A stretch of 64,000 nucleotides of DNA from Mesorhizobium sp. J428 (GCF_024699925.1 NZ_JAJOMX010000001.1:4874001-4938000), one strand, 5' to 3'. Counted from the stretch's first letter, positions 49,641 to 58,959 are shown. The notes: generated by a model not told the origin, from the sequence alone. Program-made: numbers and translations.

Positions 49641-49911
49641 GCGGGACAGCAGCGGGACACGAGCGGGACTCAGCGCGACAACCTTGCACAGGAGGGTCGG
49701 ATTTGCGCCCTTCTTGACCGCCTAGCGGGACACAAGCGGGACGCGAGCGGGACAGTCGCTTCCGCCGGCTCCTCGCGAGGCGCTCACTTCGGCCGAAGCT
49801 GTAACAAGAGTTGATCGTGCGGGACAGCAGCGGGACAGACGCTCTCGCACTGCCGCGAAAAGGCAAGGAAACCAGCGAGCCAGCGGGACACGAGCGGGAC
49901 ACGAGCGGGAC
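49641..49911. repeat. Array of eleven GCGGGAC repeats in 11-bp steps (iteron-like)
   Basis: Exact GCGGGAC starts at 49641, 49652, 49663; 49725, 49736, 49747; 49819, 49830; 49883, 49894, 49905. Within each group the step is exactly 11 bp; the consensus unit is AGCGGGACACG. Groups are 53-72 bp apart. All copies point the same way, so on one face of the helix within each group. A binding array for a replication, partition or repressor protein is the natural reading. Confidence 0.8.
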
Positions 49912-50109
49912 ACGGTATTTGAGCACCGCATTCGGGAGAGCCGCGATAGCGTGCCGAGGCTTGCATCTGGCGCGGAATCTCTGTTTTTCTCGCGGAGACC
50001 CTCGCGCACGCGGAGGCAGCGCTGTGAGCTTGGGAGGGCCTGCAGCCCGACCCCTCCACAGTACATCGCTTCCGCCGGGTGCTTACTTATCAAGGCACTG
50101 CGGTAGACC

Positions 50110-50146
50110 AGAATCGAAATCGAAAAGCGCGCGCTGGAGCGCGCTT
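50110..50146 (-). terminator. Leftward terminator-like hairpin
   Basis: AAGCGCGC-TCCAGC-GCGCGCTT read on the minus strand, followed by TTCGATTTCG. 8-bp stem. It would end transcripts from the gene at 50319-50696. Confidence 0.5.
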
Positions 50147-50240
50147 CGGTCGGAGCTCACAACCATCGCCGTCACCGGCGTCTACGCGTCATCCTGCGGC
50201 GGTCACCCTGTAGGCTGCTCCCTCACGTTGGTCGACGACG

Positions 50241-50262
50241 CGCAAGCTCTTCCCCTGACGGG
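50241..50262. repeat. 22-bp direct repeat, copy 1
   Basis: Starts CGCAAGCTCTTCCCCTGACG; matches 50720-50741 with one mismatch. This copy lacks the downstream arm needed for the hairpin seen in copy 2. Confidence 0.5.
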
Positions 50263-50318
50263 CGCCGGTCGGGCGATTGCAGATTGGGAGGTTCGGGGAG
50301 AGATCCGCCTCGTACCGG

Positions 50319-50696
50319 CTAAGAAGGTTTCTTCTCATCAGCCCAAGACGGCCTGTTAGGATCAGCCGCAACAAGAGCCTGAAGCGTCAAACGGCTTTCG
50401 ACCGCAGCTTGGATGTGGTCGGCAGGACTGAGGTTCCCGTCTCTAGCCTCAATCATCTTCATAGTCTTGAACGCTTCGGCGAGATAGTAACTCATCGGCC
50501 CCAACGCCCCGCCTCGCTTGAGAACAATGGCAGCGTGGTTTTCCCATTCCTTCACTGCCATCTGCATCGCGAGTTCTTGAAGATGCCGGCGACGATCGCG
50601 CCCCGCCTGTATCAGCACCACCAACACTGAGCTTGCGCCACCGACAAGTGCCCCGACAAATCCGCTCAGCAGCGGGATCCATACTTCAGCTGTCAT
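50319..50696 (-). CDS. Hypothetical membrane-anchored protein
   Basis: 125 residues from ATG 50696 behind GGGAGGA. An N-terminal membrane helix (VWIPLLSGFVGALVGGASSV) is followed by a cytoplasmic helical part: RDRRRHLQELAMQMAVKEWE, LAEAFKTMKMIEARDGNLSP. No family recognised. Leftward, isolated between the two copies of a 22-bp repeat. Confidence 0.6.
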   Translation of the reverse strand: MTAEVWIPLLSGFVGALVGGASSVLVVLIQAGRDRRRHLQELAMQMAVKEWENHAAIVLKRGGALGPMSYYLAEAFKTMKMIEARDGNLSPADHIQAAVESRLTLQALVAADPNRPSWADEKKPS

Positions 50697-50719
50697 CACT
50701 TCCTCCCGGTTGTCTCACA

Positions 50720-50749
50720 CGCAAGCTCTTCCCCTGGCGGGGAATGCTT
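50720..50749. repeat. 22-bp direct repeat, copy 2, with hairpin
   Basis: GCAAGC-TC-TTCCCC-TGGC-GGGGAA-T-GCTTG forms a two-part stem. The first 22 bp repeat those at 50241-50262. Confidence 0.5.
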
Positions 50750-51064
50750 GACGAGAATCGACGTCGGGGGCAACGTGTCCGTGGGCGTAGAAACCCGGAC
50801 CAGTGCAGCGATCGAACGATTGGCGTCTTTCGAACCGCTGATTGCGCAGTGAGCCTTGGCGGGCTCGAGTCGCACGGCAACGCCTTGGCGGGCGTTCCAA
50901 CTCGGCTGTTATGGCCGGGGGCGAACGCTATGTCCAGAGCGAAAGCTTAAAACCGTTCGGCCTGTCACTGGCAGGTTTCTACCCCCCGGCTGCCGCGCCC
51001 GCCGCGCGGTGCAGGCGCATCGCGCCGCCGGCCGTAGAAAACCGGTTCGACCAGTGAGCACCCC
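50750..51064. other. Gap without a convincing gene
   Basis: 315 bp. Contains two CCTTGGCGGG direct copies (50850-50892 area) and short open frames with no RBS or motif. Confidence 0.4.
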
Positions 51065-51367
51065 ATGACCATCATTACCCGTCGCCGCCTAATCGGCGGT
51101 CTCGCCACAATCCCCGCATTGGCCCCAGGAATGGCCTTGGCCGCTCCGGAGGCTCCGGAATGCGTCCGGGACGTCCAAACGCTGCCAGCGGCCGCGCCTG
51201 CGGCCTTAGCGCCCGAAACGCCGCTTGACCGGATCAACCGGTTGACCGCGGAACTCGGCGAAGCGCTCGAGGAGTGGGCCTTGGATCACAAAATCCGCTG
51301 GCACATCGTCGTGCCCCGCGCGTCGGTCGGTCTCAGATGGTACGTCCTCAACGGCCCGCCCTCGTAA
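51065..51367 (+). CDS. Hypothetical exported protein (Tat-like signal)
   Basis: 100 residues. N-terminus TIITRRRLIGGLATIPALAP resembles a twin-arginine signal (RRRLIGG) with a cleavage site near ALAAPEAP. Mature part is short: PLDRINRLTAELGEALEEWA and a C-terminal WHIVVPRASVGLRWYVLNG. Function unknown. Last-but-one gene before the right attachment site. Confidence 0.5.
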   Translation: MTIITRRRLIGGLATIPALAPGMALAAPEAPECVRDVQTLPAAAPAALAPETPLDRINRLTAELGEALEEWALDHKIRWHIVVPRASVGLRWYVLNGPPS

Positions 51368-51387
51368 CGGCGCGACGGGAGGGTCGA

Positions 51388-51606
51388 ATGAAGGTCCGTG
51401 TCAGACCCGCCCTGGTGCTGACCATCACCCGCGATCGGCGCTCGCTGGCCGCGGCGATCGAGCAATTGATCGATGCGCTCGATCGATTGGACAAAGACCC
51501 CGACCTCGAGCCGTCGCTGGGATGGACCGAACACGGCCGCGGCGTCAGTAAATTCGATGCTGCCTATGACGATCGCGAGGAAGAGAACGAATACGGCCGC
51601 GCGTGA
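51388..51606 (+). CDS. Small hypothetical protein near the right prophage end
   Basis: 72 residues from ATG 51388, with GGGAGGG upstream. MKVRVRPALVLTITRDRRSL, IEQLIDALDRLDKDPDLEPS, and an acidic tail (YDDREEENEYGRA). Similar short acidic proteins are common in rhizobial accessory DNA. No function known. Confidence 0.5.
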   Translation: MKVRVRPALVLTITRDRRSLAAAIEQLIDALDRLDKDPDLEPSLGWTEHGRGVSKFDAAYDDREEENEYGRA

Positions 51607-51718
51607 TCGGCTTGCCGACTTGCCGCCGTCCGGCAGAAAGCCTCGGTGGGGATCAGAGTGGGGACAGCACTTTCTGATCCCCAATTTATCATATATTTCA
51701 GTCAGATAGATAAGGTTC

Positions 51719-51732
51719 TGGCGGAGGGAGTG
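51719..51732. repeat. attR core repeat (3' end of tRNA-Ser)
   Basis: TGGCGGAGGGAGTG, identical to 10747-10760. On the minus strand it encodes the 3' acceptor arm plus CCA of the tRNA, so the tRNA stayed intact on insertion. Confidence 0.75.
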
Positions 51733-51808
51733 GGATTCGAACCCACGGTGAGCTTGCACCCACGCCGGTTTTCAAGACCGGTGCCTTAAACCGCTCGGCC
51801 ATCCCTCC
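51719..51808 (-). tRNA. tRNA-Ser (anticodon UGA)
   Basis: 90 nt including encoded CCA. Acceptor arms GGAGGGA and TCCCTCC pair; the D arm starts TGGCCGAGCGGT, the anticodon arm is CCGGT-CTTGAAA-ACCGG with TGA at loop positions 3-5, a long variable arm (CGTGGGTGCAAGCTCACCG) marks the Ser class, and the T loop reads GGTTCGAATCC. The prophage entered at its 3' end. Confidence 0.95.
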
Positions 51809-52276
51809 GAAGCAGGGAGATCTCCTGCAGGAACCTCGACGCCGGAGACGAGAATTCGCGCTAGATAGCACCGAAGACCGCGCCCGTTCGTTGAGGCTTT
51901 TCTGTAGTGCGGCAGCCGGGCCGGCGTCAACCGACGAACAGAGCTTCGGTTTCGCGAGCGCCGGCCCACCCACTGCCCGCCTTCCGGTGAGACGAACGAA
52001 ATCGGGATCCGGCCACTTGTTTGCAACCCGACGTGGGGCGGGGGGCACGCGCGAATTCGGATCGTCGACCCCGTGCCCGCGGGGACAAACAAATGCCGAC
52101 CAGGCATGGTCGACATTGACGTCACAAATTTGCCCGCTTCGGGTCACAATCGGTTAAGACGGCGCTAAAGACTGAGGCGTTAGAAGCAGACTCGGCGAGC
52201 TGGCAGCGGAGGTCGGCTTGCGGAATGCATCAGACACCGGCGTGCCGGACGGTGACATGACGGGGACAGACAGAGC
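51809..52276. other. Intergenic region upstream of rlpA
   Basis: 468 bp without a convincing gene. A TTGACG at ~52116 could be the -35 element of an rlpA promoter; the spacing to a -10 is not convincing. Confidence 0.4.
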
Positions 52277-53486
52277 ATGACCGACAGGAGAGGCCGGGGG
52301 GCGCTCAAATCCGGTGCAATCGTCTCGTTGCTGGCCGCTGCGACGGCTCTTGCAGGCTGCACCTCGCACGAACCCAAGGTGTCGCTGTCGAAACGTCCGG
52401 CGACCAAGGAATATTTCCCCGAGGCCGTCTACGGCAAGGCGAGCCCGCGCATGACCAGCCAGCGCAGCAACCTGCCGCGCGGCGGCGGGCGCGACCAGCT
52501 CGGCAAGCCGTATCAGGTCGCCGGCAAATGGGTACTACCCCAAGGAACAGCCCGGCTATTCGAAGAAGGGCAAGGCGTCGTGGTATGGCGACGCGTTCCA
52601 TGGCCGGCTCACGGCCAATGGCGAAATCTACGACATGACGCACCTGTCGGCTGCGCATCCGACCATGCCGCTGCCGAGCTATGCGCGCGTAACCAACCTG
52701 AAGAACGGCAGCTCGGTGATCGTGCGCGTGAACGACCGCGGTCCGTTCGCGCATGGCCGCGTCATCGACCTGTCGCGCCGCGCCGCCGAAATGCTGGACT
52801 ACCAGCACAGCGGCATCGCCGACGTGAAGGTAGACTATGTCGGCCGCGCGCCGCTCGAAGGCCGCGACGACGAATATCTGATCGCCTCCTACAAGCCCGG
52901 CAACGCGGCTCCCGATCCGTCGGACGGAATGCCGACCGGTGTGATGATCGCCATGGCAGGCCCAACACCCACGAGCGGAAGTGGCACGTCGCAGGCGGTC
53001 GCAGCGGCTGCCTTCCCCGGACAGCTGATCTCTTCGGGAGCAGTCGCTCCCGGCGACGGCGTAATGGAGTTCCCAGAAAACGGCCCGGTCATCATCGACC
53101 GTCCTCTGGCGCGGCTTGGTGGGGGCGACGGCGCGAAGCCCCAAGTGCTCGGCTATGCCGAGGAGCGCGTCGGCCGCGCGGCTGTGCCGTTCGACGGCAT
53201 GGCGAAGGGCGGACTGGCACCGGCCGAGATCCTGTCCTCCTGGTCGTCCGGCCAGCCTTCGGACGGCGAGTATGTCTCCGTGGGCACATTTGCCGATCGC
53301 GCGGAAGCCGAAAGGCTCGCGGCCGCATTGATGCCTCTCGGTCTCGCCTCCATCGAGCAGGGCAGGGACGGGTCGCAGACCTGGTATTCCGTCACCGCGC
53401 GGCCGAAATCGGCCAAGGCGATCGACGACCTGCTGCGCACCGCCTGGAACGAGGGCGCTTCGGACGCCTTCATCGTCCGCAACTGA
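52277..53486 (+). pseudogene. rlpA: Septal ring lytic transglycosylase RlpA-like lipoprotein with SPOR domain, one-base frameshift
   Basis: The first frame gives a lipoprotein signal (VSLLAAATALAGC) and QLGKPYQVAGKW. At 52530-52532 TGGG should be TGG: dropping one G gives YYPKEQPGYSKKGKASWYGD, which runs into MTHLSAAHPTMPLPSYARVT and VRVNDRGPFAHGRVIDLSRR, the double-psi beta-barrel. The C-terminal ~75 residues (YVSVGTFADRAEAERLAAAL) are a SPOR domain binding denuded septal glycan. ~403 residues once corrected. As a conserved gene with one extra G in a short G-run, a consensus error is likely. Confidence 0.85.
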
Positions 53487-53583
53487 GCGCTGCGGCGCGG
53501 CCGTCACACATTCTTCCTTCTTTCCGGCTTTCTGCCTTCGCACGACATCTTTAGGATCCGTGTCGGGGACAGGTGGAGGGAAC

Positions 53584-54753
53584 GTGGTGACATCCAGCAT
53601 CATGCGCGGCTTTTCGGCGGCCCTGGCCGTCGTCGTTTCGCTCGTTCTCTCGGCCGGAGCCTCCTTCGCGCAGTTCGAGACCAAGGCCGCGCGCGCCTAC
53701 ATGATCGACGCCGAGACCGGCACGACCCTCTATGCTAAGAATCCCGATGCAGCCTTCCCGCCGGCTTCGCTTGCCAAGCTGATGACAATGGAAGTCGTCT
53801 TCGACGCGCTCAAGTCCGGACGATACAGCCGCGAGACGACATTCCAGGTCAGCGAACATGCCTGGCGCACCGGCGGAGCGCCGTCGAGGACCGCGACCAT
53901 GTTCGCGGCGGTCAAATCCTTCGTGCCGCTGGGCGACCTGATCCAGGGCGCAACGGTGATCACCGCCAACGATGCCTGCATCGTCATGGCAGAAGGGATT
54001 TCCGGATCGGAGGCGGGCTTCACCGAACAGATGAACCAGAGGGCCAGGAAGATCGGGCTGACGAAGTCTATCTTCGTCAATCCGACCGGCCTGCCGGCAG
54101 ACGGCCAGTCGGTCACCGCGCGCGACCTCGTCACCCTCGCGCGCCATCTCTGGCAGGCCTATCCCGAGTTCTATCCGCACTATTCTCAGCCCGAATACAA
54201 GTGGAACAACATCAACCAGCAGAACCGCAACCCGTTGATCAAGCTGGGGATCGGTGCCGACGGGCTCGCCACCGGCTTCGCGGAGGAGGCGGGGTTCGGC
54301 ATCGTCGCCTCGGCGGCGGGCGACGGCAAGCGGCTGTTCCTCGCCATGAGCGGCATGTCGAGCGACAAGGAGCGCGTGGACGAGGCGCGCAAGCTGATCG
54401 AATGGGGTATGCGCGCCTTTCGCAAGATCGACATCTTCGCGGCCGACGAAACGGTGGGCGAGGCGAAGACATATGGCGGCGAGAAGGCGCGCGTCAGGCT
54501 TTCCGCGCACGGCCCCGTGTCCATGCTCGTGCCGACGGAGAATCGCGACAAGGTGATCGCGCGCATCGTCTACGAAGGACCGGTCGAAGCTCCGGTCGAG
54601 GCCGGACAGCCGGTCGGCAAGCTGAAGATCTGGGTCGGCGACATGCTGACCCAGGAGACGCCGCTCTACGCCGCCGAATCGGTGGGCGTCGGATCGCTGT
54701 GGCGGCGGACCCTCGACGCGCTCGAGGAACTGGCGATCGGCTGGCTGCGCTGA
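53584..54753 (+). CDS. dacA: D-alanyl-D-alanine carboxypeptidase family protein (DacA/PBP5-like)
   Basis: 389 residues; GTG 53584 is chosen because GGTGGAGGG precedes it. Signal peptide to ASFAQF. The SxxK motif is in PASLAKLMTMEV. The second motif reads TAN (VITANDACIVMAEG) where SxN is usual, and the third reads ATG (GADGLATGFAEEAG) where KTG is usual. The C-terminal PBP5-type domain (VEAGQPVGKLKIWVGD) and an amphipathic anchor (RTLDALEELAIGWL) follow. It trims stem-peptide D-Ala; the motif changes make activity uncertain. Follows rlpA as in other rhizobia. Confidence 0.85.
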   Translation: MVTSSIMRGFSAALAVVVSLVLSAGASFAQFETKAARAYMIDAETGTTLYAKNPDAAFPPASLAKLMTMEVVFDALKSGRYSRETTFQVSEHAWRTGGAPSRTATMFAAVKSFVPLGDLIQGATVITANDACIVMAEGISGSEAGFTEQMNQRARKIGLTKSIFVNPTGLPADGQSVTARDLVTLARHLWQAYPEFYPHYSQPEYKWNNINQQNRNPLIKLGIGADGLATGFAEEAGFGIVASAAGDGKRLFLAMSGMSSDKERVDEARKLIEWGMRAFRKIDIFAADETVGEAKTYGGEKARVRLSAHGPVSMLVPTENRDKVIARIVYEGPVEAPVEAGQPVGKLKIWVGDMLTQETPLYAAESVGVGSLWRRTLDALEELAIGWLR

Positions 54754-54821
54754 TGCCGGTGGACCTTTGGGGCCGGGGCGAATAAACGCTTGGACCTGTT
54801 ATCCGGCACGACGGTGGATTC

Positions 54822-55496
54822 TTGGCGCGCGGACTTTTCGTGACATTCGAAGGCGGTGAGGGGGCCGGCAAGTCGACGCAGATCGTGCGACTGGCCGAGG
54901 CACTGCGCGCCGAGGGGAGGGAGGTGCTGGTGACGCGCGAGCCGGGCGGCTCGCCCGGCGCGGAAGCGGTTCGCCACGTGCTGCTCTCGGGTGCTGCCGA
55001 GACCTTCGGCCCGGCGATGGAGGCGATCCTGTTCGCCGCGGCGCGCTCCGACCATGTCGAGCAGGTGATCCGTCCCGCCGTCGAGAAGGGCACGATCGTG
55101 CTCTGCGACCGCTTTCTCGATTCATCGCGGGTCTACCAGGGCGTGACGGGCAATCTCGACGCCGGCTTCATGCGCGCGCTGGAAGCGGTCGCGATCAACG
55201 GGATGATGCCCGACCTGACGGTGATCCTCGACCTCGATCCAGCGCTCGGGCTGGCGCGGGCCGCCGCACGACGCGGCAATGAGACGGCCGACCGGTTCGA
55301 AAAGGAGACGCTCGACATCCACGAGTGGCGCAGGCGGGCCTTCCTCGACATTGCGGCGCGCGAGCCGGAGCGCTGCGTCGTCGTCGACGCGTCCGCGCCC
55401 GCCGATCGCGTGGCCGCGGACATTGAACGCGCAGTCCGCGCGCGCCTGATCGGCGAGGACGCGGCGCAGGCAAAGCGGCAAGGGCAGGGTGCATGA
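54822..55496 (+). CDS. tmk: Thymidylate kinase
   Basis: 224 residues from TTG 54822, GGTGGA upstream. P-loop [12 protein letters not shown] (residues ~8-19), the [12 protein letters not shown] motif with dTMP contacts, [13 protein letters not shown] loop and a LID-like region ([11 protein letters not shown]). Phosphorylates dTMP to dTDP. Overlaps holB by 4 bp, as in many alphaproteobacteria. Confidence 0.95.
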   Translation: MARGLFVTFEGGEGAGKSTQIVRLAEALRAEGREVLVTREPGGSPGAEAVRHVLLSGAAETFGPAMEAILFAAARSDHVEQVIRPAVEKGTIVLCDRFLDSSRVYQGVTGNLDAGFMRALEAVAINGMMPDLTVILDLDPALGLARAAARRGNETADRFEKETLDIHEWRRRAFLDIAAREPERCVVVDASAPADRVAADIERAVRARLIGEDAAQAKRQGQGA

Positions 55497-56545
55497 GCGA
55501 ACGTCTCGCGCCCGAACAGGCCGACAGCCTGCCCGACGTGCCTGAGCCGGCCGAGAACCCGCATCTGTTCGGCCATGCGGAGCATGCCGCCCATATCGCC
55601 GGCGCCTACCGGACCGGCAAGCTGCATCACGCTTTGCTGCTGACCGGGCCGAAGGGCATCGGCAAGGCGACCTTCGCCTTCCATATTGCGCACCACCTCC
55701 TGTCGCACCCGCGCGGCGAGGATGCGCCCGAGACGTTCGGCCAGCCCGATCCTTCGAGCTCGCTGGCGCGGCAGGTGGCGAGCGGTGCGCATCCCGCGGT
55801 GCTGCATCTGACGCGGCCCTATGACGAGCGGGCGAAGAAGTTCAAGAGCGCCATCACCGTGGACGAGGTGCGCCGTGTCGGCCGCTTTTTGTCGCTGCGG
55901 GCGCATGACGACAGCTACCGCGTCGTCATCGTCGACCCGGCCGACGAGATGAACCGCAATGCGGCGAATGCGCTGCTGAAGAGCCTGGAGGAGCCGCCGG
56001 CGCGCGCCATCTTCCTGCTGGTCTCGCATTCGCCGGGAGGCCTGCTGCCGACCATCCGCTCCCGCTGCCAGGTGCTGCGTCTCGCGCCGCTGTCCGAGAC
56101 GGAGATCGGCTCGGTGCTCAATTCGTTCGGCACCGGCCTGCCCAACGCTCCGGAGGCGCGCCGCGCGCTGCTCGACCGCGCCGGCGGCAGCGCCAGGCAG
56201 GCGATCCTGCTTGCGGAGCACGGCGGCTTCGACATCACCGAGGCGGCCGACCAGTTCGTCGGCAAAGCGCGGCGCGATCCGCTGGACGCCTACAGGCTGG
56301 CCGACGCCGTGACCGGGCGCGACCAGACGGTGACCTTCGAGATCCTCAACGACCATCTGCTCGAAAAGGTCGCGCGCGCGGCCACCGACGCCGCGGCGCA
56401 AGGCGAGGGAAGACGGGCCGCGCGCCTCGCCGAACTGTGGTACGAGGCCAATTCGACGATCCGCGAGACCGACACCTACAATCTCGACAAGCGCCAGCAC
56501 GTCGTCGGGCTGCTCAACCGCATCGGCGACGCATTGAGCCGGTAG
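55493..56545 (+). CDS. holB: DNA polymerase III subunit delta'
   Basis: 350 residues. [20 protein letters not shown] is the RFC-type P-loop region; [40 protein letters not shown] and [20 protein letters not shown], with RCQ (SRC-like sensor motif), are characteristic of delta'. Part of the clamp loader. A zinc module is not evident. Overlaps tmk by 4 bp. Confidence 0.95.
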   Translation: MSERLAPEQADSLPDVPEPAENPHLFGHAEHAAHIAGAYRTGKLHHALLLTGPKGIGKATFAFHIAHHLLSHPRGEDAPETFGQPDPSSSLARQVASGAHPAVLHLTRPYDERAKKFKSAITVDEVRRVGRFLSLRAHDDSYRVVIVDPADEMNRNAANALLKSLEEPPARAIFLLVSHSPGGLLPTIRSRCQVLRLAPLSETEIGSVLNSFGTGLPNAPEARRALLDRAGGSARQAILLAEHGGFDITEAADQFVGKARRDPLDAYRLADAVTGRDQTVTFEILNDHLLEKVARAATDAAAQGEGRRAARLAELWYEANSTIRETDTYNLDKRQHVVGLLNRIGDALSR

Positions 56546-56618
56546 GGCTATCCGGGATAGCAATGCGCCGACCTATGCGCTATCTGACCGCGCAGTGACC
56601 GAAGCCCAAGCGTCCCCC

Positions 56619-58163
56619 ATGCCAAAAGAAAAATTCTATCTCACGACACCGATCTTCTATCCGAACGGCAAGCCGCATATCGGCCATGCCTATACGGTGA
56701 TCGCAACCGACGCGCTGGCGCGCTTCCAGCGCCTCGACGGCAGGCAAGTGTTCTTCCTGTCGGGAACGGACGAGCACGGCCTGAAGATGCAGCAGACGGC
56801 CGAGAAGGAAGGCGTGACGCCGCAGGAACTGGCCGACCGCAATTCGGCGATCTTCCGCACCATGGAAGAGACGCTCGGCGCCTCCAACGACGATTTCATT
56901 CGCACGACCGAGGAGCGCCACAAGCGCGCCTGCCAGGCGATCTGGCAGCGCATGGCCGACAATGGCGACATCTATCTCGACCGCTACAGCGGCTGGTATT
57001 CGGTGCGCCAGGAAGCCTATTTCGACGAGAGCGAGACGACCGTCGGCGAGGATGGTGTGCGCCGCGAGCCGCTGGGCTCGCCCGTCGAGTGGAATGAGGA
57101 GGAGACCTACTTCTTCCGCCTGTCTGCCTACCAGGACAAGCTGCTCGAACTCTACGAGAGCCAGCCCGATTTCGTCGGCCCTGCAGAGCGGCGCAACGAG
57201 GTGATGAGCTTCGTCAGGTCGGGGCTGAAGGATCTGTCGGTGTCGCGCTCGACCTTCAAGTGGGGCGTGCCGGTGCCCGGCGACGACAAGCATGTGATGT
57301 ACGTCTGGGTCGACGCGCTGACCAACTACATCACCGCGGCCGGCTTCCCGGACGAGAGCAACCCGCGCTGGGGCTTCTGGCCGGCCGACGTGCACATCAT
57401 CGGCAAGGACATCGTGCGGTTCCACGCCGTCTACTGGCCGGCCTTCCTGATGTCGGCCGGCATACCGCTGCCCAAGCGCGTCTACGCGCACGGCTTCCTG
57501 TTCAACCGCGGCGAGAAGATGTCGAAGTCGGTCGGCAACGTCGTAGATCCGTTCTCGCTGGTGGAGCATTACGGGCTCGACCAGGTGCGCTACTTCTTCC
57601 TGCGCGAGGTGCCGTTCGGCCAGGACGGCAGCTACAGCCACGAGGCGATCGTCAACCGCACCAATGCGGACCTGGCGAACGGCATCGGCAACCTCGCCCA
57701 GCGCTCGCTGTCGATGATCGCCAAGAACTGCGGCGGCAAGGTTCCGGCACGCGACCTGACGGACGACGACCGCGCCGTGCTCGCCGAGGCCGACAAGGCG
57801 CTCGTCCAGGCCCGCCGCGCCATGGGCGAACAGGCGATACACCAGGCGCTCGCAGGTGTAATCGCGGTGGTGAGCGAGGCGGATCGCTATTTCGACCGCC
57901 AGGCGCCATGGGCGCTGCGCAAGACCGATCCCGCGCGCATGGAGACCGTGCTGTGGACCACGGCGGAAGCCGTGCGCCGCATCGCCATCATGCTGCAACC
58001 TTTCGTGCCGGGCTCGGCGGCCAAGCTGCTCGACCTGCTGGCCGTGGCGCCGGACAAGCGCGGCTTTGCCCATGCGGGCGACGCCAACGCGCTCGTTTCC
58101 GGCACGCCGCTGCCGGCGCCGGCGGGCGTGTTTCCACGTTACGTCGAGGCGGCGGGCAACTGA
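56619..58163 (+). CDS. metG: Methionine--tRNA ligase
   Basis: 514 residues from ATG 56619 ([20 protein letters not shown]); GTG 56595 is in frame but nothing supports it. HIGH motif in [14 protein letters not shown] (~18-21), and [12 protein letters not shown] (~299-303). The length matches the short MetG form without the C-terminal tRNA-binding domain. Charges tRNA-Met. Part of the conserved holB-metG-tatD series. Confidence 0.96.
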   Translation: MPKEKFYLTTPIFYPNGKPHIGHAYTVIATDALARFQRLDGRQVFFLSGTDEHGLKMQQTAEKEGVTPQELADRNSAIFRTMEETLGASNDDFIRTTEERHKRACQAIWQRMADNGDIYLDRYSGWYSVRQEAYFDESETTVGEDGVRREPLGSPVEWNEEETYFFRLSAYQDKLLELYESQPDFVGPAERRNEVMSFVRSGLKDLSVSRSTFKWGVPVPGDDKHVMYVWVDALTNYITAAGFPDESNPRWGFWPADVHIIGKDIVRFHAVYWPAFLMSAGIPLPKRVYAHGFLFNRGEKMSKSVGNVVDPFSLVEHYGLDQVRYFFLREVPFGQDGSYSHEAIVNRTNADLANGIGNLAQRSLSMIAKNCGGKVPARDLTDDDRAVLAEADKALVQARRAMGEQAIHQALAGVIAVVSEADRYFDRQAPWALRKTDPARMETVLWTTAEAVRRIAIMLQPFVPGSAAKLLDLLAVAPDKRGFAHAGDANALVSGTPLPAPAGVFPRYVEAAGN

Positions 58164-58167
58164 TCGG

Positions 58168-58956
58168 ATGCTGGTCGACAGCCACTGCCACCTCGATTTT
58201 CCGGACTTCGCTTCCGAGTGCGCGGACGTGATCGCCCGCGCCAAGGAAAACGGCGTCGGCGCAATGGTGACGATCTCGACGCGCGTGCGCCGCTTCGACG
58301 AGATCCGCGCCATCGCCGAAACCTATCCCGAGGTCTGGTGCTCCGTCGGCACGCATCCGCACAATGCAGGCGAGGAAGACCGCATTTCGGCCGGCGAACT
58401 GGTCGCGCTGTCGGCGCATCCGCGCTGCGTGGCGATCGGCGAGGCCGGCCTCGACTATTTCTACGACCATGCGCCGCGCGAGGCGCAGGCGAGGGGGTTC
58501 CGCACCCATATCGAGGCCGCGCGGCGCACCGGTCTGCCGCTCGTGATCCATGCGCGCGACGCGGATGCCGACGTCGCCGCGATCCTGGAGGACGAGACGG
58601 GGAAGGGCGCCTTCCCCTTCCTTCTCCACTGCTTCTCCTCCGGCGCGGACCTCGCCCGCACCGGCCTGCGCCTCGGCGGCTATATCTCCTTTTCCGGCAT
58701 CCTGACCTTCCGCCGCTCCGACGAGCTGCGCGCGATCGCCCGAGAAGTGCCGCGCGAGAGGCTGCTGGTCGAGACCGATGCGCCCTATCTGGCGCCGACG
58801 CCGTATCGCGGCAAGCGCAACGAGCCGGCCTATGTGCACCACACCGCCGAGGTGCTGGCCGAGACGATCGGCGTGACGGTGGACGAGATCGAGCGCATCA
58901 CGACGGACAATTTCTACCGGCTCTTCTCCAAGGCCGTCCGGCCGGCGGCGGCCTGA
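58168..58956 (+). CDS. TatD family hydrolase (metal-dependent DNase)
   Basis: 262 residues. MLVDSHCHLDFPDFASECAD gives the first metal pair (HxH); CSVGTHPHNAGEE, IGEAGLDYFYDHAPREAQAR (Glu), VIHARDADADVAAIL, LLHCFSSGADLA and LLVETDAPYLAPTPYRGKRN supply the other ligands in the usual TatD order. Acts as a DNase/exonuclease in repair. Starts 5 bp after metG. Confidence 0.94.
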   Translation: MLVDSHCHLDFPDFASECADVIARAKENGVGAMVTISTRVRRFDEIRAIAETYPEVWCSVGTHPHNAGEEDRISAGELVALSAHPRCVAIGEAGLDYFYDHAPREAQARGFRTHIEAARRTGLPLVIHARDADADVAAILEDETGKGAFPFLLHCFSSGADLARTGLRLGGYISFSGILTFRRSDELRAIAREVPRERLLVETDAPYLAPTPYRGKRNEPAYVHHTAEVLAETIGVTVDEIERITTDNFYRLFSKAVRPAAA

Positions 58957-58959
58957 GCG

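Larger units (their letters stand above)
49912..50318. other. Gap without a convincing gene
   Basis: ~400 bp after the repeat array. Long open frames here lack RBS and protein-like composition. It contains one copy of a 22-bp repeat (50241-50262) and a leftward terminator-like hairpin at 50110-50146. Confidence 0.4.
10747..51732. mobile_element. Prophage, ~41 kb, lambda-like siphovirus organisation, integrated in tRNA-Ser
   Basis: The ends are the 14-bp repeat TGGCGGAGGGAGTG at 10747-10760 and 51719-51732; the right copy is the 3' end of the tRNA-Ser gene. Inside, left to right: integrase, excisionase-like protein, small early genes, terminase, portal, protease, capsid, tail, lysis genes, then an accessory region with many leftward genes. 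A long flexible tail is indicated by the tape measure, tail tube and frameshifted G/GT chaperone and the absence of a sheath gene. I see no CI-type repressor, primase, helicase or polymerase. Whether it is still inducible cannot be told. Confidence 0.9.

Noticed and set aside
49641..49911. The GCGGGAC array as a CRISPR or as coding repeats (SRSCPARVP on the minus strand)
   Set aside because: Units are 11 bp with no unique spacers, and the minus-strand frames have no start signals and are broken between groups.
49811..50359. 182-codon plus-strand frame over the repeat array
   Set aside because: Composition follows the repeats; no RBS or motif.
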